Positions 45,368 to 55,108 of a DNA stretch of 64,000 nucleotides are shown piece after piece. The stretch is from Paracoccus alcaliphilus (GTDB lineage: Bacteria; Pseudomonadota; Alphaproteobacteria; Rhodobacterales; Rhodobacteraceae). Below the pieces are notes generated by a model. It searched no databases and was not told the DNA's origin. It saw nothing but the letters and a program-made list of their open reading frames with translations. The position numbers and the translations under genes are program-made. The stretch's first letter is position 1, and each line of letters begins with the position of its first letter. The stretch is taken from contig NZ_CP067124.1 of the NCBI RefSeq assembly GCF_028553725.1, positions 2,056,001 through 2,120,000 of the forward strand, in the 5' to 3' direction.

Positions 45368-46239
45368 CCCGCATCCTGCACCTCTCGGACCTGCATTTTG
45401 GCTTTCACCGTCGCGCCCTGACCGACGACTTGCTGCATCGCGTCAATGATGTCCGCGCCGATCTGGTGGTGGTCACCGGCGATGTGACCCATCGCGCCAA
45501 GCCCGCGCAATATGCCCGCGCGGCGCAGTTCCTGAAGGGGATAGAGACCGACTGGATCGCCATGCCGGGCAACCATGATGTGCCGCTGTTCAATCCGCTG
45601 CTGCGGCTGCTGCGGCCCTGGGCGCGGTTCCGGCAGACGATCTCGGACCAGCTTGCGCCTTCGTGGCGGTCGGGAAATGTGCAGGTGCTGGCGCTGAACA
45701 GCGCCGATCCCTTCGCCATCCAGCGCGGTGTGTTGCGGCGGGGGCAGGTGGCGGCGGCGATGGCGCGGATCAACCCCGATCTGACGAATATCGTCGCGCT
45801 GCATCACCCCTTGCAGCACCGCCCCGGCGTGGACAAGAACCTTGCACGGCGGGCGGCGCTGACGCTGGAGATGCTGGAATCAGTCGGGGCGCAGATCGTT
45901 CTCAGCGGCCATCTGCATGTCTGGTCGGCGGGGGCCTTGCTGGACCCGGTGGCGGGCGGGCGCGTCTTGCAAATACAGGCGGGCACCGCGCTGTGCGCCC
46001 GGCCCGGCGACATGCGCAACGAATTCTGCGTGCTGGACATTCGCGGCCCGGAACTGACCATCGAGCGTCATGTGGCGCCGATGGACCATCCCGGCTTTCT
46101 GCCGCCCGAATATCTGCATTTCTCGCGCGTTTCGGGGCGCTGGCATCCGGGGGGCCACGATCCCGATCAGGAAACCGAACCCTTGCCGACCGAACCGGGC
46201 GCGACCGACACCGCCTTGAGCACCGCAAAGACCGGCTGA
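45364..46239 (+). CDS. Metallophosphoesterase
   Basis: A 291-residue calcineurin-like phosphoesterase. The metal-site motifs are in order: D9 and H11 (LSDLHF), D40 (VTGDVTH), N70-H71 (PGNHD), HHP near residue 147 and GHLHVW near 181. This is the class III cyclic-nucleotide/UDP-diacylglucosamine hydrolase-like group, but the substrate is open. It starts within the stop of the lipid-kinase-like gene. Its last 73 bases overlap the end of modC on the other strand, so the C-terminal 24 residues are encoded opposite another gene. Confidence 0.82.
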   Translation: MTRILHLSDLHFGFHRRALTDDLLHRVNDVRADLVVVTGDVTHRAKPAQYARAAQFLKGIETDWIAMPGNHDVPLFNPLLRLLRPWARFRQTISDQLAPSWRSGNVQVLALNSADPFAIQRGVLRRGQVAAAMARINPDLTNIVALHHPLQHRPGVDKNLARRAALTLEMLESVGAQIVLSGHLHVWSAGALLDPVAGGRVLQIQAGTALCARPGDMRNEFCVLDIRGPELTIERHVAPMDHPGFLPPEYLHFSRVSGRWHPGGHDPDQETEPLPTEPGATDTALSTAKTG

Positions 46240-47270
46240 CCCGGCTGCAAGTCAAGTCCCTGAACCGAGCGGCGGGTGATCCGGGCCAGCAGCGCCTCGG
46301 CCCCCGCATCCAGCCGCACCAGCATGCCGCTGTCGCCATCGGGGGCCATGTCACGCACCGTCACCGGCAGGATGTTCAGCGCCGAGACCTGTTCGGGCCG
46401 GTGCCGCGCCAGCATCACGTCCCGCGCCAGAATCCGCAGCCGCAGGGACGTGCCCGGCACCAGCCCCTCTTGCGCGGACAGCCAGACCGGCCCGGCGGCG
46501 CAGGTCAGCCGCATCAGCCCGTCGGGCTCCAGCGCCTCGACACGGGCGGGCAGGATCGCCCCGGCCTCGGCCACGCCAAGCGCCGGGGCGGTGGCAGGAT
46601 CGGACAGGATCCGGGCTGCGGGTCCGGCCGCGACCACCCGTCCGTCGCCGATCAGAACGATAGTCGTGGCCAGCCGCGCGACCTCGGGCGCGGAATGGCT
46701 GACATAGAGGATCGGCAGCCCGGCCTCGTCGCGCAGGCGTTCCAGATAGGGCAGGATCTCGGCCTTGCGGGAATCGTCCAGCGCCGCCAGCGGCTCGTCC
46801 ATCAGCAGAAAGCGCGGGTTCGACAGGATCGCGCGACCGATGGCGACGCGCTGACGCTCGCCCCCGGACAGGGCGGCGGGGCGGCGTTTCAGCAGATGGC
46901 CGATGCCCAGCAGATCGACGATGCGCGACAGATCAGCCCCGTCGCGCCCCGAAAACCAGCGCCCATACAGCAGGTTCTGCCGCACCGTCAGATGCGGAAA
47001 CAGCCGTGCCTCCTGAAAGACATAGCCGACGCCGCGCCGATGCGGCGGCAGGAACCGCCCGCTGCGGCTGTCGGACAGGATCAGCCCGTCGGCCTCGATC
47101 CGGCCCTGCTGCGGGCGCATCAGCCCGGCGACGGCATTGACGATGGTGGTCTTGCCCGAACCCGACTGCCCAAACAGCGCGGTCAGGCCCGCAGGTGCGT
47201 CAAAGGCGGCATCCAGCGTAAAGCCGGGGAACTGGTGGCGGATGGCGACCGACAATTTCGCAGGCATCAT
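46167..47270 (-). CDS. modC: Molybdate ABC transporter ATPase
   Basis: A 367-residue ATPase with Walker A GQSGSGKTT (34-42), signature LSGGERQRVAIGRAI, Walker B FLLMDEPLAALD and a C-terminal MOP/TOBE region (about 290 onward) that senses molybdate. It powers ModB. Two adjacent ATGs (47270 and 47267) are possible; the first makes the usual ATGA overlap with the modB stop. The C-terminus runs 73 bases into the convergent metallophosphoesterase gene. Imported molybdenum would supply the nearby formate dehydrogenase. Confidence 0.9.
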   Translation of the reverse strand: MMPAKLSVAIRHQFPGFTLDAAFDAPAGLTALFGQSGSGKTTIVNAVAGLMRPQQGRIEADGLILSDSRSGRFLPPHRRGVGYVFQEARLFPHLTVRQNLLYGRWFSGRDGADLSRIVDLLGIGHLLKRRPAALSGGERQRVAIGRAILSNPRFLLMDEPLAALDDSRKAEILPYLERLRDEAGLPILYVSHSAPEVARLATTIVLIGDGRVVAAGPAARILSDPATAPALGVAEAGAILPARVEALEPDGLMRLTCAAGPVWLSAQEGLVPGTSLRLRILARDVMLARHRPEQVSALNILPVTVRDMAPDGDSGMLVRLDAGAEALLARITRRSVQGLDLQPGQPVFAVLKAVSVAPGSVGKGSVS

Positions 47271-47965
47271 TCGCCCCTGATCCGTCGGGCGATGACGCGC
47301 GACACCCATTCCGACAGGAACAGCGCGCTCATGGCGATGATGATCGCGATCACGACCAGCCGCGCGGCGGGGCCTTCGCCACCCGGCACCTGAAGGAAAG
47401 CATAGATGGCCGAGGGCAGGGTCTGCGTCTGGCCGGGAATGTTCGATACGAAGGTGATGGTGGCGCCGAATTCGCCGATGGCCTTGGCGAAGGCCAGGAT
47501 AGCGCCGGCGATGATGCCGGGCAGGATCAGCGGCAGGGTCACGGTCAGGAACACCCAGATGCGCGATGCGCCAAGGGTCGAGGCCGCCTGTTCAAGCTTC
47601 GGGTCCACCGCCTCTATCGCCAGCCGGATGGCGCGGACCATCAGCGGGAAGGCCATGATTGCGGCAGCCAGCGCCGCGCCGGTCCAGCGAAAGGCAAAGA
47701 CGATGCCGAACCACTGGTCAAGGAACTGCCCCACCGTGCCGCGCCGCCCGAAGGTCAGCAGCAGCAGATAGCCGGTGACGACCGGCGGCAGCACCAGCGG
47801 CAGATGCACCAGCCCGTTCAGCAGCCCGTGCCCCGGAAACCGCCAGCGCGCCAGCGCATAGGCGATGAGGATACCCAATGGCAGGCTGGCTGCCACCGCC
47901 CAGAGCGAAACCCTGAGCGACAACCGCACCGCCTGCCACGCCTCGGGGGTCAGCCAGTCCGTCAA
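47267..47965 (-). CDS. modB: Molybdate ABC transporter permease
   Basis: A 232-residue permease with five hydrophobic helices, the ModB hallmarks HLPLVLPPVVTGYLLL and the EAA loop LEQAASTLGASRIWVFLTVTLP, then AFAKAIGEFGATITFVSN. The open frame begins at a TTG (47963-47965), 16 bases after the modA stop; there is no ATG before the first conserved helix, so this rare start is the best choice. It overlaps modC by four bases. Confidence 0.9.
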   Translation of the reverse strand: MTDWLTPEAWQAVRLSLRVSLWAVAASLPLGILIAYALARWRFPGHGLLNGLVHLPLVLPPVVTGYLLLLTFGRRGTVGQFLDQWFGIVFAFRWTGAALAAAIMAFPLMVRAIRLAIEAVDPKLEQAASTLGASRIWVFLTVTLPLILPGIIAGAILAFAKAIGEFGATITFVSNIPGQTQTLPSAIYAFLQVPGGEGPAARLVVIAIIIAMSALFLSEWVSRVIARRIRGE

Positions 47966-47981
47966 ATCCAGCCCGTCAAGA

Positions 47982-48731
47982 TCAATCCGTCACCGAGAAT
48001 CCATGCCGGGCAAAGATCTCATCCGCGGCCTCGCCCGACAAGGCGTCATAGAAGGCGCGGTCGGCCTCGTCCTCGGCATTGGTCAGCAGCGCGGCGGGAT
48101 AGATGATCTCGGGATAGCTGTCGGCGGGAAATTCACCGACGATGGTGACGTTGTCCTCGGCGGCGGCATCGGTGGCATAGACGATGCCGAAGGGCGCCTC
48201 TCCGGTTGCGACCAGCGCCAGCGCGGCGCGGACATTGTCGGATTGCGCGACATCGGCCTGAACGCTGTCCCACAGGCCGAGGTTTTCCAGCGCGGCCTTG
48301 CCATATTGACCGGCAGGCACGGAATCGATCAGCGCCATTGCCAGCTTTTCCCCGCCCAGCAGATCGGCCAGCGGGGTCTCGGCGGACAGCGCGACCGGCT
48401 CGGCCCCCTGACCGTGACCGATCAGCACCAGCTTGTTGCCCAGCAGATCGTTGCGAACGTCAACCAGACCGGCGGTTTCGACCTCGTCCACCCATTCGAC
48501 ATTGGCCGAGATGAAGATGTCGGCGGGCGCGCCCTCGACGATCTGCTTGGCCAGCGCGTTCGATCCGGCATAGGAAATCGTCACCTCATGCCCGGTTTCC
48601 CCGGAGAAATCGGCGGCGAATTCATCCAGCGCGTTCTTCAGCGAGGCGGCGGCGAACACGGTCACATTGTCAGCCAGCGCGGGCAGGGCGGTCAGCGACA
48701 GCGCAACGGCGCAAAGGGCAGGGCGAAGCAT
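47982..48731 (-). CDS. modA: Periplasmic molybdate-binding protein
   Basis: A 249-residue binding protein with a Sec signal ending ALA at about residue 20. The mature part opens DNVTVFAAASLKNALDE, the ModA signature with the oxyanion-binding serine, and later has YAGSNALAKQIVEGAPADIFISAN. It captures molybdate or tungstate for ModBC. The ATG at 48731 has GAGGAA just upstream; the frame is open to 48851 but that part is not signal-like. First gene of modABC. Confidence 0.93.
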   Translation of the reverse strand: MLRPALCAVALSLTALPALADNVTVFAAASLKNALDEFAADFSGETGHEVTISYAGSNALAKQIVEGAPADIFISANVEWVDEVETAGLVDVRNDLLGNKLVLIGHGQGAEPVALSAETPLADLLGGEKLAMALIDSVPAGQYGKAALENLGLWDSVQADVAQSDNVRAALALVATGEAPFGIVYATDAAAEDNVTIVGEFPADSYPEIIYPAALLTNAEDEADRAFYDALSGEAADEIFARHGFSVTD

Positions 48732-48812
48732 GGGTTCCTCATCACTTGGACGTGCCCGCTTTGGGCGATGTTTCCTGTCGAACCTATCGCGGCGGCGCCT
48801 TTCCGCGCAAGC

Positions 48813-48834
48813 GATATTTCCGGCTGGGGATATC
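48813..48834. promoter_or_regulatory. Inverted repeat upstream of modA, possible ModE-type site
   Basis: GATATTTCC and GGGGATATC form 9-bp arms (two T/G mismatches) around a four-base centre, 82 bases upstream of the modA start. Molybdate-responsive ModE operators are A/T-rich palindromes upstream of modABC, so the position and symmetry fit, but the sequence is not a clear match to the ModE consensus and no modE gene is present here. Confidence 0.25.
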
Positions 48835-48855
48835 CCTGTGCTGTGCAACAAACGG

Positions 48856-48884
48856 TTGATTGTCGGGCGGCAAGGGGCTATATG
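48856..48884 (+). promoter_or_regulatory. Candidate sigma-70 promoter of rpsA
   Basis: TTGATT (48856-48861), a 17-base spacer and TATATG (48879-48884) make a good housekeeping promoter for this GC-rich genome. It would start transcription near 48891 and give an rpsA leader of about 150 bases, consistent with the long leaders by which S1 controls its own translation. Confidence 0.5.
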
Positions 48885-49038
48885 GCGGCCAGTCTTTGGG
48901 CGATATGGTCATAACAGACCGCTTGCATACGGGTCGGGCGTCACGCCGCGACCCTTTGTCGTTGCCGAAAGACAGCATAAAGACCGGCGGAGCCAACCGC
49001 ATGGCCAGACAAATCGTTGAAAAGGAAACCGATACCGT

Positions 49039-50718
49039 ATGTGCGCTAAAGCGACGATGGAGGAATTCGAAGCCCTCCTGAACGAAAGCTTCGAAATCGA
49101 CACCCCCGATGAGGGCAGCGTTGTCAAAGGCCGGGTCATCGCCATCGAGGCGGGACAGGCCATCATCGACGTCGGCTACAAGATGGAAGGCCGCGTCGAT
49201 CTGAAGGAATTCGCTAATCCCGGCGAAGAAGCCCAGCTGGCCGTCGGCGATGAGGTCGAGGTCTATCTGGACCGCGTCGAGAACGCCCGTGGCGAAGCCT
49301 CGATCTCGCGCGAGAAAGCCCGCCGCGAAGAGGCCTGGGACCGTCTGGAAAAAGCCTATGCCGATGAAGACCGCGTCGAAGGCGCCATCTTCGGTCGCGT
49401 CAAGGGTGGCTTCACCGTTGATCTGGGCGGCGCCGTCGCCTTCCTGCCCGGTAGCCAGGTCGATGTCCGTCCCGTGCGTGATGCCGGCCCGCTGATGGGT
49501 CTGAAGCAGCCCTTCCAGATCCTGAAAATGGATCGCCGCCGCGGCAATATCGTCGTGTCGCGCCGCGCCATTCTGGAAGAAAGCCGCGCCGAACAGCGCG
49601 CCGAGGTCATCGCCAACCTGACCGAAGGCCAGACCGTGGACGGCGTCGTCAAGAACATCACCGAATACGGCGCCTTCGTCGATCTGGGTGGTGTTGACGG
49701 GTTGCTGCACGTCACCGACATGGCATGGCGCCGCGTCAACCACCCGTCGGAAATCCTGTCGATCGGCGAGACCGTCAAGGTTCAGGTCATCAAGATCAAC
49801 AAGGACAGCCACCGCATCAGCCTGGGCATGAAGCAGCTTCAGGCCGATCCGTGGGATACCGTGTCCGACAAGTTCCCGATCAGCTCGGTCCATCAGGGCC
49901 GCGTGACCAACATCACCGATTACGGCGCCTTCGTCGAGCTGGAAGCCGGTGTCGAGGGTCTGGTCCACGTTTCGGAAATGAGCTGGACCAAGAAGAACGT
50001 CCATCCGGGCAAGATCGTCTCGACCTCGCAAGAGGTTGAGGTGATGGTGCTGGAAATCGACGAAGCCAAGCGCCGCGTGTCGCTGGGTCTGAAACAGACC
50101 ATGCGCAACCCGTGGGAAGTCTTTGCCGAAACCCATCCGAGCGGCACCGTCATCGAGGGCGAGGTCAAGAACATCACCGAATTCGGTCTGTTCATCGGTC
50201 TGGACGGCGATATCGACGGCATGGTTCACCTGTCGGACATCAGCTGGGATGCGCGTGGCGAAGACGCCATTCAGGACTTCCGCAAGGGCGATGTCGTCAA
50301 GGCGGTCGTGCAGGATGTCGATATCGAGAAAGAACGCATCAGCCTGTCGATCAAGGCCCTGGAAAACGAGCATATGGCCGAGGCCGTTGACGGCGTGAAG
50401 CGCGGCTCGATCGTCACCGTCGAGGTGACCGCGATCGAGGATGGCGGCGTCGAGGTGGAATATAACGGCGTCAAGTCGTTCATCCGCCGCAGCGATCTGG
50501 CCCGTGACCGTCAGGACCAGCGCCCCGAGCGTTTCCAGGTCGGCGACAAGGTCGATGCCCGCGTCACCAATATCGACACCAAGACCCGCCGTCTGGGTCT
50601 GTCGATCAAGGCACGCGAGATTGCCGAGGAAAAAGAAGCCATTGACCAGTATGGCAGCTCGGATTCGGGTGCCTCGCTGGGTGACATCCTTGGCGCTGCG
50701 CTGAACCGCAACAGCTGA
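49039..50718 (+). CDS. rpsA: 30S ribosomal protein S1
   Basis: A 559-residue protein of six consecutive S1 (OB-fold) RNA-binding repeats, recognisable by repeated G-x-V-x-x-I-T-E-Y/F-G-A/L-F-V blocks near residues 210, 297 and 382. It binds mRNA leaders on the small ribosomal subunit. The start MCAKATMEEFEALLNESFEID is the form seen in Rhodobacteraceae. A strong terminator follows. Next comes ihfB, the same order as in many proteobacteria. Confidence 0.96.
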   Translation: MCAKATMEEFEALLNESFEIDTPDEGSVVKGRVIAIEAGQAIIDVGYKMEGRVDLKEFANPGEEAQLAVGDEVEVYLDRVENARGEASISREKARREEAWDRLEKAYADEDRVEGAIFGRVKGGFTVDLGGAVAFLPGSQVDVRPVRDAGPLMGLKQPFQILKMDRRRGNIVVSRRAILEESRAEQRAEVIANLTEGQTVDGVVKNITEYGAFVDLGGVDGLLHVTDMAWRRVNHPSEILSIGETVKVQVIKINKDSHRISLGMKQLQADPWDTVSDKFPISSVHQGRVTNITDYGAFVELEAGVEGLVHVSEMSWTKKNVHPGKIVSTSQEVEVMVLEIDEAKRRVSLGLKQTMRNPWEVFAETHPSGTVIEGEVKNITEFGLFIGLDGDIDGMVHLSDISWDARGEDAIQDFRKGDVVKAVVQDVDIEKERISLSIKALENEHMAEAVDGVKRGSIVTVEVTAIEDGGVEVEYNGVKSFIRRSDLARDRQDQRPERFQVGDKVDARVTNIDTKTRRLGLSIKAREIAEEKEAIDQYGSSDSGASLGDILGAALNRNS

Positions 50719-50739
50719 TCTGCGGGTTCGCTGAACATG

Positions 50740-50774
50740 CCCCGTCTCTGGCCCATGCCCGAGGCGGGGTTTTT
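50740..50774 (+). terminator. Intrinsic terminator after rpsA
   Basis: CCCCGTCTC (50740-50748) pairs with GAGGCGGGG (50761-50769) over nine base pairs with one G-U, followed at once by TTTTT. This is a textbook Rho-independent terminator 22 bases after the rpsA stop, so ihfB needs its own promoter in the 175 bases that follow. Confidence 0.88.
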
Positions 50775-50949
50775 CATGGCCGGACCCCGCCGGTCCCGTC
50801 ATCATCCCTTGCGTGGTCGTGGCAAAGCTGGCATCGCTATGAAACCAAAACGTTGTTTCGGCGTTTGGCCTTGACGACTCGGGGAAAGACGGTGCCACAT
50901 GGCGCGCCATTCACCGGGCATTCAACGATCGCAGCATAAGGGGAATGCG

Positions 50950-51234
50950 ATGATCCGTTCAGAACTGATCCAGAAGATCAGCGAGGAAAACCCGCATCTG
51001 TTCCGCCGAGACATCGAGCGGATCGTGAACACCGTTTTCGAGGAAATCATTGATGCGATGGCCCGGGGCGACCGGGTCGAACTGCGCGGCTTCGGGGCCT
51101 TTTCGGTTAAGAAGCGCGACGCTCGCACCGGACGCAATCCCCGGACCGGCGAATCCGTCGAGGTCGAGGAAAAGCATGTGCCCTTCTTCAAGACCGGCAA
51201 ATTGCTGCGAGACCGGTTGAACGGCGAGGCCTGA
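50950..51234 (+). CDS. ihfB: Integration host factor beta subunit
   Basis: A 94-residue HU/IHF-family DNA-bending protein. It opens [17 protein letters not shown] and has the beta-arm [25 protein letters not shown], with the proline that intercalates at the DNA kink. With IhfA it bends DNA at promoters and recombination sites. The beta assignment comes from the N-terminus and from the rpsA-ihfB order. The ATG at 50950 is chosen over an in-frame upstream start at 50899, which adds an unconserved tail. Confidence 0.93.
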   Translation: MIRSELIQKISEENPHLFRRDIERIVNTVFEEIIDAMARGDRVELRGFGAFSVKKRDARTGRNPRTGESVEVEEKHVPFFKTGKLLRDRLNGEA

Positions 51235-51301
51235 CCGCGCTAGATGTGGCCAGCCTGTGTCGGCCACATCGGCCCGCCGCGAATATCCTGAGGGGTCCCC
51301 C

Positions 51302-51694
51302 ATGCGCCTGATCCGCCTGTCTTTCGTCGTCCTGCTGGCCATCATCCTGATCGCCGTCGCGCTGGCGAATCGCGATATCGTCACGCTGAACGCCTTTCCG
51401 GCGAATCTCGGGCAATATCTTGGCGGGCAATGGGCGATTTCTCTGCCGCTGTTTCTGGTCATCTTTCTGGCCTTCGCGCTGGGGATGCTGGCGGGCCTGA
51501 TCTGGGAATATCTGCGCGAGGCCCATATCCGCCGCGAGGCGCGCCGCCGCTCGGGCGAGGTGCAGCGGCTGGAGCAGGAGGTCAACCATCTGCGCGACCG
51601 CCATGCCAATCCGCGCGATGAGGTTCTGGCGATCCTCGATCAGCCGAAAACCGCCCGCGACAGCGGGGCGCCCTCGCTGCCCGCGCCGCGCTAG
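51302..51694 (+). CDS. LapA-family inner-membrane protein
   Basis: A 130-residue protein with two membrane helices (about residues 5-22 and 45-66) joined by a short periplasmic loop, then a charged coiled-coil-like tail (EYLREAHIRREARRRSGEVQRLEQEV). This is the LapA (YciS) layout; in E. coli LapA works with LapB to control LPS synthesis. No lapB is adjacent here. It lies between ihfB and trpF as in other Rhodobacteraceae. The ATG at 51302 begins at the first helix. Confidence 0.8.
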   Translation: MRLIRLSFVVLLAIILIAVALANRDIVTLNAFPANLGQYLGGQWAISLPLFLVIFLAFALGMLAGLIWEYLREAHIRREARRRSGEVQRLEQEVNHLRDRHANPRDEVLAILDQPKTARDSGAPSLPAPR

Positions 51695-51697
51695 GTC

Positions 51698-52330
51698 ATG
51701 GCGCAGGTCAAGATCTGCGGCTTGCGATCCGCGCAGCATGTGGCGGCAGCCGTGGGCGCCGGCGCGCGCTATGTCGGCTTTGTCTTCTTTCCGAAATCGC
51801 CCCGCGCCGTCAGCCCGGCCGAGGCCGCCGCATTGGGGGCCGAGGTTCCGGTGGGCGTCGCCCGCGTGGGCCTGTTTGTCGATCCCGTTGATGCGCTGCT
51901 GGAGGCCACACTGGCCGAGGCGCCGCTGGACGTGATCCAGTTGCACGGTCAGGAAAGCCCCGATCGCGTGGCCGAGGTCAAGGCGCGTTTCGGCCTGCCG
52001 GTGATGAAGGCCGTCGGCATCGCCAGTGCCGGGGATCTGCCCGCGCTGACCGATTACGGGCTGGTCGCCGACATGCTGCTGGTCGATGCGAAGGCGCCCA
52101 AGGATGCCGTGCTGCCGGGCGGCAACGGGCTGGCCTTCGACTGGCGGCTGCTGGTCGGGCGCAAATGGCTGCGGCCCTGGCTGCTGGCCGGAGGGCTGAC
52201 CCCGGACAACGTGGCCGAGGCGATCCGCCTGACCGGCGCGCCCGGCGTCGATGTCAGTTCAGGCGTGGAATCCGCGCCGGGCGTCAAGGATGCGGATCTG
52301 ATCCGCGCTTTCGTCGCCGGGGCCTCGTGA
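51698..52330 (+). CDS. trpF: Phosphoribosylanthranilate isomerase
   Basis: A 210-residue TIM-barrel enzyme of tryptophan synthesis, converting phosphoribosylanthranilate to CdRP. It begins VKICGLRSAQHV with the catalytic cysteine near residue 7, then FVFFPKSPRAV, QLHGQE, a DA segment near 128 (LLVDAKAP) with the acid, and the phosphate-binding LAGGLTPDNVAEAI and GVDVSSGVESAPGVKD at the end. Starts four bases after the lapA-like gene and is followed one base later by a GNAT gene; trpB comes next. Confidence 0.93.
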   Translation: MAQVKICGLRSAQHVAAAVGAGARYVGFVFFPKSPRAVSPAEAAALGAEVPVGVARVGLFVDPVDALLEATLAEAPLDVIQLHGQESPDRVAEVKARFGLPVMKAVGIASAGDLPALTDYGLVADMLLVDAKAPKDAVLPGGNGLAFDWRLLVGRKWLRPWLLAGGLTPDNVAEAIRLTGAPGVDVSSGVESAPGVKDADLIRAFVAGAS

Positions 52331-52331
52331 C

Positions 52332-52778
52332 ATGGCGGTCAGTTTCCGCGACGCCACCCGGGCCGATGTGCCCTTCGTCGTTGCGATGCTGGCCGATGAC
52401 ATGCTGGGCCGCCAGCGCGAGGCGGCGGCGATGGAAAGCTATCTGGCGGCCTTCGACGCCATGCAGGCCGAGAACGGCAACCTGCTGATCGTCGGGCAGG
52501 ACCGGGGGCAGGTCGTTGCCTGTTATCAGTTGACCGTCATTTCCGGCCTGTCGCTCTCGGCCACCCGGCGCGCGCTGATCGAGGGCATTCGCGTCGCCGA
52601 CAGCCATCGCGGGCAGGGTATCGGGCGGGCGCTGATGGCCGATGCCGAAGCCCGCGCAAGGGCTGCGGGTTGCAGGCTGTTGCAGTTCACCACCAACAAG
52701 GCGCGCAAGGATGCGCATCGCTTCTATGACCGGGCTGGCTTTACCGCCTCGCATATCGGCTATAAGAAGCCCCTGTAG
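52332..52778 (+). CDS. GNAT-family acetyltransferase between trpF and trpB
   Basis: A 148-residue GCN5-related N-acetyltransferase. The acetyl-CoA-binding motif A reads [28 protein letters not shown] (about residues 84-111), and a late [16 protein letters not shown] motif B follows. Its substrate is unknown. It is packed between trpF (one-base gap) and trpB (about 40 bases), so it is expressed with tryptophan genes, although no link to that pathway is evident. Confidence 0.87.
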   Translation: MAVSFRDATRADVPFVVAMLADDMLGRQREAAAMESYLAAFDAMQAENGNLLIVGQDRGQVVACYQLTVISGLSLSATRRALIEGIRVADSHRGQGIGRALMADAEARARAAGCRLLQFTTNKARKDAHRFYDRAGFTASHIGYKKPL

Positions 52779-52819
52779 GCAATTCCGCCCCGACCCAAGG
52801 CAAAGCGAAGGCGCATTTC

Positions 52820-54046
<1,227 letters not shown>

Positions 54047-54061
54047 TCCCTGACCCGCGCC

Positions 54062-54670
54062 TCAGCGGGTCAGCACCAGCAGATCGGTTTCCGATTCCAG
54101 ATGCGGGCGGGGAAATAGGATCCGCCCGGCGCGGGGCGATGTCATCTCGACCAGCCCCACCTCGGGCATGAATTGCGGGGTGGATTGCGGATCGGTCTCG
54201 GGCGGCAGATCGGCATAATCGGCCGGCACCTCACCCGCGACAAAGCCGGTGCCAAGATAGATCAACTGCCCGTCATATTCATGGACCTCGCCCTTGGTCC
54301 GCTGCGATCCGGTCAGTTTTTCAAAGGCTGACCCGTCGGCGCGGCACCGGAATTCGGGATAGGCGACGATGGGCAGGCTGCGGCCCAGTTTGATGACGCG
54401 GCAATTCCAGTCGCCCGCCAGCGCGGCCTGCGCCTCGTCCAGCGGCAGGGCCGTGCCGCGCAGCGCATCCGCCAGCACCGCCAGTTCGCCCTTCTCACCG
54501 CCCGCAAAGGCCTGCCGCAGCGCCTGCCCAAGGCTTTCGTTCAATACGTCCAGCCGCGCCGCATCATCGTCGCGGATCGGCGGAGGGGTGCTTTGCGCAA
54601 TGGCGGGGGTCAGCGTCAGGGCCAGCGCGAGGATCGCAACCAAAATCTCAGGTTTTCTGGTCAATGGCAT
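54062..54670 (-). CDS. DUF4893 family exported protein
   Basis: A 202-residue protein with a Sec signal (about residues 1-25, ending PAIAQS). The mature part has the DUF4893 pattern: AALAGDWNCRVIKLGRSLPIVAYPEFRC with two cysteines, then GEVHEYDGQLIYLGTGFV. Function unknown; a periplasmic protein is expected. It overlaps the end of the upstream DUF2237 gene by 23 bases on the same strand and converges on trpB. Confidence 0.72.
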   Translation of the reverse strand: MPLTRKPEILVAILALALTLTPAIAQSTPPPIRDDDAARLDVLNESLGQALRQAFAGGEKGELAVLADALRGTALPLDEAQAALAGDWNCRVIKLGRSLPIVAYPEFRCRADGSAFEKLTGSQRTKGEVHEYDGQLIYLGTGFVAGEVPADYADLPPETDPQSTPQFMPEVGLVEMTSPRAGRILFPRPHLESETDLLVLTR

Positions 54671-55022
54671 GATTTATAAGCAGTTCCATCGGTATGACAT
54701 CAAGCGCCCGGATATGGGTGGAATCCAGCACCACCTGCGGCGCGGCATATTCCTGCGCGGCCTGAAGAAACCGCGCGGCGCAAAGGCACCAGCGGTCGCC
54801 CGGTTGCAGCCCCGCGAAGTGATATTCGGGACGCGGCGTTGACAGGTCGTTGCCCAGATATTTCGACATGGCCAGAAACTCGGCCGTGACGATGACGCAG
54901 ACGGTATGGCTGCCCTGATCCTCGGGGCCGGTATCGCAGCAGCCGTTGCGATAGAACCCGGTCAGCGGCGCATTCGAGCAGGGCTGCAACGGCCCGCCCA
55001 GAACGTTCAGAGATGGCTCCAT
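54648..55022 (-). CDS. DUF2237 family protein
   Basis: A 124-residue protein matching the DUF2237 pattern: NVLGGPLQPCSNAPLTGFYRNGCCDTGPED, then HTVCVIVTAEFLAMSKYLGNDLSTP and GDRWCLCAARFLQA, with several conserved cysteines. Function unknown. The ATG at 55022 begins MEPSLNVLGG; a longer frame to 55070 adds unconserved residues. Its last 23 bases overlap the start of the DUF4893 gene, suggesting coupled translation. Confidence 0.8.
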   Translation of the reverse strand: MEPSLNVLGGPLQPCSNAPLTGFYRNGCCDTGPEDQGSHTVCVIVTAEFLAMSKYLGNDLSTPRPEYHFAGLQPGDRWCLCAARFLQAAQEYAAPQVVLDSTHIRALDVIPMELLINHAIDQKT

Positions 55023-55108
55023 CCATGCCCTCCTTTCCTTCAGGCTAGCCCGACCCCGCCGTTCCGCCAACCCCTCGCGGCCACGGATACCGCAATTGCA
55101 CGGTTGTC

